A stretch of DNA of 64,000 bases from CAKAHY01 sp963522175 (GTDB lineage Bacteria; Bacillota; Clostridia; Lachnospirales; Lachnospiraceae). The notes beneath the pieces were generated by a model. It was given only the letters and a program-made list of their open reading frames with translations. It was not told the DNA's origin and made no database searches. The position numbers were made by a program, and so were the translations under genes. Each line of letters opens with the position of its first letter. Position 1 is the stretch's first letter. This document shows, piece after piece, positions 26,770 through 34,725 of the stretch. The stretch covers positions 85,093 through 149,092 of the forward strand of contig CAUQXC010000007.1 of NCBI GenBank assembly GCA_963522175.1, in the 5' to 3' direction.

Positions 26770-27461
26770 TGAAAGAATATATTGATAACTCCGTGTTTTT
26801 CGGTGTTTTTCTGTCCTTATTCGCATACGAGGCGGGCATGCTGTTAAAGAAAAAAACGGGTCTGGTTATTTTTAATCCTCTACTTGTTGCTATAGTACTT
26901 GTAATCACCTTTTTGTTGGCTTTTAAAATACCTTATGAAAATTATGAAGCAGGCTCAAAATATATAAACTATCTGCTTACACCCGCCACGGTCTGTCTTG
27001 CGGTTCCTTTATACGAGCAAATAAGTCTTTTAAAAACCAACTTTTGGGCTATACTCCTAGGCATATTTTCGGGCGTTTTAACAAGCCTTTTGCTTGTTCT
27101 TTGCTTAAGCCTTGTTTTTAAGTTCGGACATGCCGAGTATGTTACTCTCCTGCCTAAGTCCATAACAACGGCAATAGGTATAGATATATCAAAGGAGCTC
27201 GGCGGTTATCCCGAAATCACTGTTGCCGTTATTATTATTACAGGTGTATTCGGAAACGTATTTGCGGATTATATTTTAAAGCTTTTCCTTATAAAGCACC
27301 CTATTGCAAAGGGGATAGGAATAGGTACCGCGGCTCATGCAATGGGCACTTCCAAAGCTATAGAACTCGGAGAGGTTGAAGGAGCGATGAGTTCTCTTTC
27401 AATAGCCGTTTCCGGTCTTATTACGGTTGTGGGAGCGGGCATTTTTTCAAACTTCCTGTAA
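26769..27461 (+). CDS. lrgB: LrgB family membrane protein
   Basis: A 230-residue polytopic membrane protein (about 6-7 hydrophobic segments) that is the partner of LrgA/CidA. Typical LrgB blocks are visible: LLPKSITTAIGIDIS, GVFGNVFADYILK and GIGTAAHAMGTSKA. The ATG overlaps the lrgA stop. In other Firmicutes the pair is controlled by LytSR; no two-component genes lie nearby here. Pairing and motifs make the call secure. Confidence 0.9.
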   Translation: MKEYIDNSVFFGVFLSLFAYEAGMLLKKKTGLVIFNPLLVAIVLVITFLLAFKIPYENYEAGSKYINYLLTPATVCLAVPLYEQISLLKTNFWAILLGIFSGVLTSLLLVLCLSLVFKFGHAEYVTLLPKSITTAIGIDISKELGGYPEITVAVIIITGVFGNVFADYILKLFLIKHPIAKGIGIGTAAHAMGTSKAIELGEVEGAMSSLSIAVSGLITVVGAGIFSNFL

Positions 27462-27520
27462 ATATGACGGATTATTCACTTTTAATACACATTTTTACTT
27501 TATAAGAAAGGATAAGAGGT

Positions 27521-27988
27521 TTGGATAGTTACTCTCAAATCAATACTGTTTTGGTCAGACTTTTTAATGATATACTTGACTATGAATCAAAAGTATTTAA
27601 AAATACCGAATTTAACGATATTACGACAAACGATATGCATGTTATTGATGTAATAGGTCTTGATAACAAAAAAAATATGTCCGCCGTAGCGAAAGAACTG
27701 TCCATAACCGTAGGTTCTCTCACTATTGCCATAAACAATCTTGTAAAAAAAGGATATGTAAACAGAGAACGCGGTTCAAAAGATAAAAGAATCATATATG
27801 TATTCTTATCCCAAAAAGGGATGGACGCATATAAAAAACATCAGGAATTTCATATGCACATGGTTAAGTCCATGCTGGATACTTTAGAAAAAGATGAAAT
27901 AGAAATTCTTGCAAAAAGCTTATATAAAATAGATAATTGGATACATGGTAAAAATTTTCAACACAATAAGGAGATTATTAATGATTAA
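27521..27988 (+). CDS. MarR-family regulator resembling FabT
   Basis: Winged-helix regulator of 155 residues. Residues 37-90 (NDMHVIDVIGLDNKKNMSAV..., SITVGSLTIAINNLVKKGYV) match the FabT type of MarR, known in streptococci and enterococci to repress fatty-acid synthesis genes. The start is a TTG at 27521 with GGATAAGAGG upstream. It overlaps the following lipoprotein gene by 8 nt. It is not next to fab genes here, so the target is unknown; a different member of the MarR family with the same fold is possible. Confidence 0.8.
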   Translation: MDSYSQINTVLVRLFNDILDYESKVFKNTEFNDITTNDMHVIDVIGLDNKKNMSAVAKELSITVGSLTIAINNLVKKGYVNRERGSKDKRIIYVFLSQKGMDAYKKHQEFHMHMVKSMLDTLEKDEIEILAKSLYKIDNWIHGKNFQHNKEIIND

Positions 27989-28493
27989 GAAAAATATTTT
28001 TTTAGCTCTCGGCATAACTGTATTAAGCTTAAATCTTTTTGCCTGCTCTTCAGCCGGAAAAAGCACAGGTAAAGAAGTTGACGGACCTGAAGCCAATGTA
28101 GCGGAGACCGGAGGCAGGGAGGATAAGGTTCCTGACCCTACCACTCCTAAGCTTGCGATAATTTCCGTATATCTTCCTAATGAAGAAAAAAGCGGACTTT
28201 ATCAGGAAATGGATGCCTTGGAAACAATGGATCCGCAGTTTTTGGTGGATAAGCTTATAGAGTATTCCGTACTTGAGGACGGTACGATTGTGAATGTCTT
28301 TAAGAAGGAAGGCACAAAAGGCACTTTAGATCTGAATAAGCTTGATACAAGTAATAAGTTGATGCTTACCTCACTTGTAAACAGCTTTACCGAGAACTTT
28401 GAGCTTGATACGATAAGTATAAGCATAAACGGGACTTCGAATGCCGCAACAAGCGATTTGAGTTTTAACAAAGACTATAAGGAACTGAAATAA
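27981..28493 (+). CDS. Lipoprotein with GerMN-like domain
   Basis: A 170-residue predicted lipoprotein: signal peptide MIKKNIFLALGITVLSL with lipobox LFAC (lipidation at C22), then a low-complexity linker, then a domain with DLNKLDTSNKLMLTSLV and the pattern FELDTISISINGTS, which looks like a GerMN domain. GerMN proteins occur in spore germination factors and also in non-sporing species as cell-envelope lipoproteins. The start at 27981 follows AAGGAG; a longer frame begins inside the regulator gene. Identification of the domain is by pattern and is moderately sure. Confidence 0.7.
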   Translation: MIKKNIFLALGITVLSLNLFACSSAGKSTGKEVDGPEANVAETGGREDKVPDPTTPKLAIISVYLPNEEKSGLYQEMDALETMDPQFLVDKLIEYSVLEDGTIVNVFKKEGTKGTLDLNKLDTSNKLMLTSLVNSFTENFELDTISISINGTSNAATSDLSFNKDYKELK

Positions 28494-28498
28494 ATTTT

Positions 28499-30304
28499 AT
28501 GAAAACAAATTTAAAACTAAAGCTCGCCACTACACTTTTGTGTGCGGGCTTTATACTTAATTCCTGTACCTCTGTAAACAAAAACACCTCACACTCCGAT
28601 AACTTATCCACAAAAAGCGAGGTACATACCCCTTCTTCTGTGGATAAAGCCGCCGTGGCTGCCGAATTTGATTCCCTGTGCCTTGATTTATATAAGTACC
28701 TGATTTCAAAAAATTACCTGAGTCTGCATTATGCCGTTGAAAATCCCGAAGAATTCGGTATTGAAAACTATTCGCTTACTTTTGAGGATATTTCTAAAGA
28801 GGCACTTGAAAACAATATGCAAAGACTTGAAGAATTCAGCTCCGCTCTTGCCTTGATAGAACCTTCAAATTTAGAAGAAAAGGACAGACTCACTTATGAT
28901 ACTTTAAAGTATTACCTTGATACAAATTTGAATGCAAGATCTCTTATCATGCATTATGAGCCTTTGACGCTCAACACCGGATTTCAGGCTACCATACCTA
29001 TAATGCTTGCCGAATATCCTTTCAGAGAGGAAAAAGATATAGAAAATTATTTGACTCTCCTTTCATCTCTTGATGAATATTATCAAAGTCTTATCGACTT
29101 TGAGCAAAAAAAGAAGGAACAAGGTATCGTTATGAGCAATGAGAGTCTGGATCTCGTAATCAGTTCCCTCGATAAATTTTTGCTTTCTCCAAGCGGAAAT
29201 TTTATGCAGGAAAGCTTTGACAATAAGCTTGAAACTTTCACCTCTTTCGATGAGGAGAAAAAAAACGAACTGAAAGCAAGGCATAACAAGCTTCTTGAAG
29301 AAGATTTTTCATCGGCATACGATATTTTAAGAAACGGCTTAAGCTCTTTAAAAAGCGAGACTCCGGTAAGTGCTTTTTCCGAAGAAAAGCAAAAATATGT
29401 AAAGTATTTGACGGATTCCTCAATTTATCCTTCATATACTGATATTGACAGTCTTTACAAAGACATAGAGTCAAATCTGAAAAAAGACCTAAGAGAAATG
29501 GCTTCTTTGCTTTCTAAGTCCGAAACCGGAGACGATATAATTTACAATTATACTTTCAATACGAGCAATCCCGAACAGATTTTAGCCTTCTTAAAGGATG
29601 CCGTATACGGAAGCTTTCCTTTGCTTGAAGGTCTTGACTACGAGATTGAAGCCATGCCTTCGGGGCTCGCAAATGTCAGTTCTTTCGCCTTTTATCTTAT
29701 GCCGAGTTTTGAAGGACAAAAAAACATTATTTATATAAGTCCCGAAAATATAGACAGCTCAGGTATTTTGGCTAAGCTTGCTCATGAAGGTATTCCGGGA
29801 CACATGTATCAGTGGAATTACTTTTTAAGAACCGATCCCAAGCCTATTTGGAATCTCATAGCCAATCCGGCTTATGTCGAAGGCATGGCTGTTTATGCGG
29901 AAAGCCTGTCATATACCTTTGACAGCCATATAAGTCCGACGGACTCGAAATTACTGAAAAACAACTTTACTTCAAGACTCGCCCTATATGCTTTTCTTGA
30001 TTTATCCGTAAATTATTACGGAAAAGATAAAGAATATGTGGAAACTTATCTGAAAGACAATTATAATATTGATAATGCTTCGGTAGTGTCCGGTATTTAT
30101 GATTCCTTGGTTGCGAACCCTTGCAATTATTTGAAATATTATGCGGGCTACATGGAAATCATCAATATGAAAAATGAAGCAAAAAAAGAATTGGGCTCAA
30201 AGTATTCCGATTTGGATTTTCATAAATTTTTGCTTGATGCCGGTCCCGTACCGTTTTCCATATTAAAAAATAAACTTAAAGCGAAGCTTATGCTTAGCAA
30301 ATAG
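28499..30304 (+). CDS. DUF885-family lipoprotein, putative zinc carboxypeptidase/peptidase
   Basis: A 601-residue lipoprotein (signal with lipobox LNSC, lipidation at C23). It has the DUF885 motif LAHEGIPGHMYQW (HEG-x2-GH), the probable zinc site, and conserved downstream blocks NPAYVEGMAVYAE and DAGPVPFSILKN. DUF885 members are bacterial zinc-metallopeptidase-like proteins of unproven substrate. The gene lies 5 nt after the GerMN lipoprotein and 10 nt before metG. The protein would sit on the outer face of the cytoplasmic membrane. Function is inferred by family only. Confidence 0.82.
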   Translation: MKTNLKLKLATTLLCAGFILNSCTSVNKNTSHSDNLSTKSEVHTPSSVDKAAVAAEFDSLCLDLYKYLISKNYLSLHYAVENPEEFGIENYSLTFEDISKEALENNMQRLEEFSSALALIEPSNLEEKDRLTYDTLKYYLDTNLNARSLIMHYEPLTLNTGFQATIPIMLAEYPFREEKDIENYLTLLSSLDEYYQSLIDFEQKKKEQGIVMSNESLDLVISSLDKFLLSPSGNFMQESFDNKLETFTSFDEEKKNELKARHNKLLEEDFSSAYDILRNGLSSLKSETPVSAFSEEKQKYVKYLTDSSIYPSYTDIDSLYKDIESNLKKDLREMASLLSKSETGDDIIYNYTFNTSNPEQILAFLKDAVYGSFPLLEGLDYEIEAMPSGLANVSSFAFYLMPSFEGQKNIIYISPENIDSSGILAKLAHEGIPGHMYQWNYFLRTDPKPIWNLIANPAYVEGMAVYAESLSYTFDSHISPTDSKLLKNNFTSRLALYAFLDLSVNYYGKDKEYVETYLKDNYNIDNASVVSGIYDSLVANPCNYLKYYAGYMEIINMKNEAKKELGSKYSDLDFHKFLLDAGPVPFSILKNKLKAKLMLSK

Positions 30305-30314
30305 AAAGGAACTT

Positions 30315-32291
30315 ATGTGTAAAGATTGTAAAAACAAACCCTATTATATAACAACGGCTATTGCCTATGCTTCCGGCAAACCTCACATAGGCAACACCTA
30401 TGAAATCGTCCTTGCGGATGCCATAGCAAGATTTAAACGTGCCGAGGGCTATGATGTTTTCTTCCAGACCGGTACCGATGAGCACGGTCAAAAAATCGAA
30501 CTTAAGGCTACGGAAGCCGGAACAAGCCCTAAGGACTTTGTAGATGCATCCGTTTCACAGATAAGACAAATCTGGGATCTCATGAATACTTCTTATGATA
30601 AATTTATGAGGACTACGGACGAATACCATAAATTACAGGTTCAGAAGATATTTAAAAAACTGTATGATCAGGGCGATATCTATGAGGGCTTTTATGAAGG
30701 CTGGTACTGCACTCCTTGTGAATCATTTTTTACCGATTCTCAGTTGGCTGACGGAAAATGTCCGGACTGCGGTCGTGAAGTCACAAAAGCCAAAGAGGAA
30801 GCTTACTTTTTCAATATGTCAAAATATGCCGACAGGCTTATCGAGCATATAAATACTCACCCTGAATTTATTCGTCCCGAGTCAAGAAAAAATGAAATGA
30901 TGAACAACTTCCTTTTGCCGGGACTTAAGGATTTATGCGTATCGAGAACAAGCTTTACTTGGGGTATACCGGTAAGCTTTAACCCCAAACATGTTACCTA
31001 TGTTTGGCTTGACGCACTCACAAACTACATCACCGGACTCGGCTTTGACACTGACGGAAATCACGATGAGGTATATAAAAAGTTTTGGCCTGCAGATCTA
31101 CACCTCATAGGTAAAGATATCATCCGTTTCCATACAATTTACTGGCCTATCTTTTTAATGGCTTTGGATATTCCTCTTCCTAAACAGGTTTTCGGTCATC
31201 CTTGGCTTTTACAGGGTGACGGTAAAATGAGTAAGTCTAAAGGAAATGTATTATATGCGGATACCTTGGTTAACTTCTTCGGTGTGGATGCCGTAAGATA
31301 TTTCGTTCTTCATGAAATGCCTTTTGATAACGACGGCGTTATTACTTGGGATATTATGATTGAAAGATACAATTCCGACCTTGCAAATATCCTCGGTAAT
31401 CTTGTAAGCCGTACGGTTTCAATGAGCAACAAATACTTTGACGGTATTGTTTCAAATCCTAAAAATACTCTTTCAAGTGAAGACGAAGCCTTTGACAATG
31501 ATTTAAGGGACACGATAAGAGCTACCGTTAAAAATACTGTAAACAAAATGGACGAATTAAGAGTTGCCGATGCCATAAGCGAAATTTGGAATATATTTAA
31601 GCGTTCCAATAAATATATTGACGAAACAACTCCTTGGATACTTGCAAAAGACGAAAGTAAGGCGGACAGACTTAAAACCGTACTTTATAACCTTACAGAG
31701 GCACTTCACATAGGTGCAAGCCTTCTCGAAAGCTTTATGCCTGAGACAAGTAAGAAAATCCTTGAAACACTTAATCTTGAAAAAAGAGATTTTGACAAGC
31801 TTACCGACTTCGGATTTATTGCCGATAATACAAAAGTAAGTGCAAATCCCGAAATTCTCTTTGCAAGACTTGACAAGGAAGAGGTCCTTAAAAAGGTTGA
31901 CGAACTGTTTTCAACGAACGAAGCTTCCGATACACAGGAAAATGTTATGGATATTGAAGCAAAAGAACCTATTTCCTATGACGACTTTGCAAAGCTGCAA
32001 ATACAAATAGGTGAGGTTATTTCCTGTGAAGAAGTTAAAAAATCCAAGAAATTACTCTGTTCTCAGGTTAAAATCGGCTCACAGACAAGACAGATTTTAA
32101 GCGGTATCAAACAGTGGTACTCCGCAAAGGAAATGGTCGGAAAAAAGGTTTGTGTTTTGGTAAATCTTGAGCCCAGAAACATAGCCGGACTGATGTCCGA
32201 GGGTATGATACTTTGTGCAGAGGATGACGAGGGAAATCTGTCTCTTATGAGCTCCGAAAAAGATATAAAAGCGGGTTCCGAAATCTGCTAG
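30315..32291 (+). CDS. metG: Methionyl-tRNA synthetase
   Basis: Class I synthetase of 658 residues. The HIGH-type motif reads KPHIGNTYE (near residue 17), four cysteines of a zinc knuckle are at CTPCE...CPDCG, and KMSKS is in DGKMSKSKGN. The anticodon-binding helical domain follows, and the last 110 residues form a tRNA-binding (EMAP/Trbp111-like) domain starting near DDFAKLQIQIGEV. Gene order metG-traX-tatD-rsmA with 1-17 nt gaps indicates one operon. A metG-tatD-rsmA order is known in Firmicutes; TraX is the odd insertion. Confidence 0.96.
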   Translation: MCKDCKNKPYYITTAIAYASGKPHIGNTYEIVLADAIARFKRAEGYDVFFQTGTDEHGQKIELKATEAGTSPKDFVDASVSQIRQIWDLMNTSYDKFMRTTDEYHKLQVQKIFKKLYDQGDIYEGFYEGWYCTPCESFFTDSQLADGKCPDCGREVTKAKEEAYFFNMSKYADRLIEHINTHPEFIRPESRKNEMMNNFLLPGLKDLCVSRTSFTWGIPVSFNPKHVTYVWLDALTNYITGLGFDTDGNHDEVYKKFWPADLHLIGKDIIRFHTIYWPIFLMALDIPLPKQVFGHPWLLQGDGKMSKSKGNVLYADTLVNFFGVDAVRYFVLHEMPFDNDGVITWDIMIERYNSDLANILGNLVSRTVSMSNKYFDGIVSNPKNTLSSEDEAFDNDLRDTIRATVKNTVNKMDELRVADAISEIWNIFKRSNKYIDETTPWILAKDESKADRLKTVLYNLTEALHIGASLLESFMPETSKKILETLNLEKRDFDKLTDFGFIADNTKVSANPEILFARLDKEEVLKKVDELFSTNEASDTQENVMDIEAKEPISYDDFAKLQIQIGEVISCEEVKKSKKLLCSQVKIGSQTRQILSGIKQWYSAKEMVGKKVCVLVNLEPRNIAGLMSEGMILCAEDDEGNLSLMSSEKDIKAGSEIC

Positions 32292-32292
32292 T

Positions 32293-32937
32293 ATGAGTGC
32301 CGAAGTTTTAAAGCTTATTGCCCTTCTTTCTATGCTTATAGATCATATAGGAGCTGCCCTCGTCTCAAGCCCCTCGCAACTTTACACTGTTTGCAGGAAA
32401 GTAGGCAGATTAGCCTTCCCCATATTTGCATTTTTTATAGTGGAAGGCTTCATTCACACAAAAAATATAAAAAAATATCTGTTTAGGCTCGGTATTTTTG
32501 CTCTTTTATCGGAAATACCTTATGACCTTGCCTTTCATGACAGATTTTTTGATTTTTCAGGGCAAAATGTCCTTTTTACTTTTTTTATCGCCGTAGTAAT
32601 GCTTCACTTTATGCGAAAATACGATTCATGGATAAGTTCTTTCGTTATCGTATTCCTCGCCTGTCTCGTTGCGTTTGCGATAAAATGTGACTATTCTTAT
32701 ATGGGAATATTGCTTATAGCCGTTCTTTATCTTTACAGAGAAAAAAAATTTGAATTTATCAAATATTTTTTTGCTTCAATGATAATTGTAAGTCAATTTC
32801 CGGCTATGCTTGCATTCATTCCTATACATTTTTACAATAACCTGAAAGGGCGCCTGAATTTAAAATATCTTTTCTATATTTTTTATCCGGCTCACCTTTT
32901 ACTACTGTTTTTTATTAGAAAGTACATTTTTACTTAA
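32293..32937 (+). CDS. TraX family membrane protein
   Basis: A 214-residue polytopic membrane protein of the TraX acetyltransferase family: the start MSAEVLKLIALLSMLIDHIG and the following VGRLAFPIFAFFIVEGF block are typical. About seven hydrophobic segments are visible. TraX of plasmid F acetylates pilin; chromosomal homologues in Firmicutes have no proven substrate. It starts 1 nt after the metG stop and ends immediately before tatD, so it is part of this operon. No conjugation genes are near, so a conjugative role is unlikely. Confidence 0.82.
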   Translation: MSAEVLKLIALLSMLIDHIGAALVSSPSQLYTVCRKVGRLAFPIFAFFIVEGFIHTKNIKKYLFRLGIFALLSEIPYDLAFHDRFFDFSGQNVLFTFFIAVVMLHFMRKYDSWISSFVIVFLACLVAFAIKCDYSYMGILLIAVLYLYREKKFEFIKYFFASMIIVSQFPAMLAFIPIHFYNNLKGRLNLKYLFYIFYPAHLLLLFFIRKYIFT

Positions 32938-33708
32938 ATGATTATAGATACACACACACATTTGGATGACGAAGCCTTTGATACTGATAGGGATGAGCTT
33001 ATAAAAAGCTTTGAAGATGCCGGAATAAGCAGAGTCGTTAATATAGGTGCCGACCTTAAAACAAGCCGAAGCTCTGTGGCTTTAGCCGAAAAATACGATA
33101 ATATTTTTGCGGTTGTCGGCGTTCATCCTTCCGAAACAAATGAACTTGATGAAAAAGCTTTAATTGAATTGGAAAGTATGGCTTCACACGATAAGGTCGT
33201 GGCTATAGGTGAAATAGGTCTTGATTATTATTGGGATAATGTAGACAGAGAAAAGCAAAAGTTTTGGTTCATAAAACAGCTGAAGCTTGCAAAGAAACTC
33301 AAGCTTCCCGTTGTTATTCATTCACGTGATGCAGCTCTCGATACCTTTGAGATATTAAAGCAGGAAATAAACGGTCTTTGCGGCGGAGTTATACACTGCT
33401 ACTCCTACAGTCCTGAAATGGCAAAGGAATTTGAAAAACTGGGCTTTTTCTTCGGTATAGGCGGAGTTGTTACCTTTAAGAACTCTCGAAAGCTTAAAGA
33501 AACGGTTTCCTATCTTCCCCTTGAAAAAATAGTTTTGGAAACGGACGCACCTTATCTTGCTCCCGTTCCCAACAGAGGTAAGAGAAACTCTCCTTTAAAC
33601 CTTTCCTATGTGCTTGATGAGATAGCAGCTATAAAGGGTCTTGATAAAGCTTATATCATTGAACAAACTCAAAAAAACGCTCATGCTCTGTATCCTAAAC
33701 TGAAGTAA
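32938..33708 (+). CDS. tatD: TatD family metal-dependent deoxyribonuclease
   Basis: Cytosolic TIM-barrel DNase of 256 residues with the metal-binding HTHLDDE (5-11), GEIGLDYYWDN, HSRDA, HCYSY and ETDAPYLAP blocks. TatD enzymes trim DNA and are thought to act in repair or quality control. It begins right after traX and ends 17 nt before rsmA. TatD-KsgA neighbours are common in Firmicutes. All metal ligands appear intact. Confidence 0.93.
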   Translation: MIIDTHTHLDDEAFDTDRDELIKSFEDAGISRVVNIGADLKTSRSSVALAEKYDNIFAVVGVHPSETNELDEKALIELESMASHDKVVAIGEIGLDYYWDNVDREKQKFWFIKQLKLAKKLKLPVVIHSRDAALDTFEILKQEINGLCGGVIHCYSYSPEMAKEFEKLGFFFGIGGVVTFKNSRKLKETVSYLPLEKIVLETDAPYLAPVPNRGKRNSPLNLSYVLDEIAAIKGLDKAYIIEQTQKNAHALYPKLK

Positions 33709-33725
33709 ATTTTGAAAGGAAATAC

Positions 33726-34592
33726 ATGGAAAATATCGGTACCCCTCAAAATACTATAGCCATAATACAAAAATACAACTTCAATTTTCAAAAGAAATTC
33801 GGTCAGAATTTTCTTATAGATACTCATGTGCTTAATAAAATTATAAGCGGTGCCGACATCCACAGTGATGACTGTGTCATAGAAATAGGACCCGGCATAG
33901 GAACTCTGACCTCTTTGATTGCCGCAAACGCAAAAAAGGTTATCGCCGTAGAAATCGACAAAAATCTTATTCCGATTTTAGAAGATACCCTCAAAGAATT
34001 TGAAAATATTACTATTATCAATGAAGATATATTAAAGCTTGATATTTCAAATTTGGCTCTACAGTATAATGAGGGCAAAGCGATAAAGGTTGTGGCAAAT
34101 CTGCCCTACTATATCACCACGCCTATAATAATGGGACTTTTTGAAAGTCACGTACCTATAGAAAGCATTACCGTCATGATACAAAAAGAAGTAGCGGATC
34201 GTATACAGGCAGGTCCGGGAACAAAAAACTACGGAGCTTTATCACTGGCTGTACAATATTACTCGAAGCCCGAGCTTATAGCCAATGTTCCTCAAAACTG
34301 CTTTATCCCAAGACCCGGTGTCGGCTCTGCGGTAATCAAGCTGAGTGCCCATAAGAAAGCACCTTATCCCGTAGACGATGAAGCCTTACTGTTTAAGCTT
34401 ATACGAGCGGCATTTATGCAAAGGCGTAAGACCCTGCAAAACTCGGTCTGCAATTCAAACGAACTTCATCTCGGAAAGGACAGCATCTGTTTAGCCTTGG
34501 AGCAAATGAAGCTTGATGTGAACATAAGAGGCGAGGCACTTAATTTGCAGCAATTTTGTGAGCTTTCGAATATTTTGGGGAAATCCGGTTAA
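33726..34592 (+). CDS. rsmA: 16S rRNA (adenine1518-N6/adenine1519-N6)-dimethyltransferase
   Basis: RsmA/KsgA dimethylates A1518 and A1519 of 16S rRNA, a late ribosome assembly step. The 288-residue protein has the start KKFGQNFLIDTHV, the SAM motif IGPGIGTLT, and the catalytic NLPYYITTPI (NLPY motif). AAAGGA precedes the ATG. It is the last gene of the metG-traX-tatD-rsmA unit. Identification is firm. Confidence 0.96.
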   Translation: MENIGTPQNTIAIIQKYNFNFQKKFGQNFLIDTHVLNKIISGADIHSDDCVIEIGPGIGTLTSLIAANAKKVIAVEIDKNLIPILEDTLKEFENITIINEDILKLDISNLALQYNEGKAIKVVANLPYYITTPIIMGLFESHVPIESITVMIQKEVADRIQAGPGTKNYGALSLAVQYYSKPELIANVPQNCFIPRPGVGSAVIKLSAHKKAPYPVDDEALLFKLIRAAFMQRRKTLQNSVCNSNELHLGKDSICLALEQMKLDVNIRGEALNLQQFCELSNILGKSG

Positions 34593-34643
34593 TATTTTCC
34601 TATAAATACACAAAGACTACACCAATATTTCACATTTTTTTAG

Positions 34644-34672
34644 TTGAACAAAATTTAATTTTTAACTATAAT
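34644..34672 (+). promoter_or_regulatory. Promoter of the NlpC/P60 gene
   Basis: -35 TTGAAC (34644-34649), 17-bp spacer and -10 TATAAT (34667-34672), 54 nt before the ATG at 34726. The 133-nt gap after rsmA holds no other signal. Confidence 0.6.
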
Positions 34673-34725
34673 TAACATGTTACAAAAGTTTTACATTCCA
34701 AAATTCGAAAAGAAAGTTTGAACTT

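Noticed and set aside
32293..32937. Conjugation function for the TraX-family gene
   Set aside because: No relaxase, coupling protein or pilus gene is in the window; the gene is part of a translation/repair operon.
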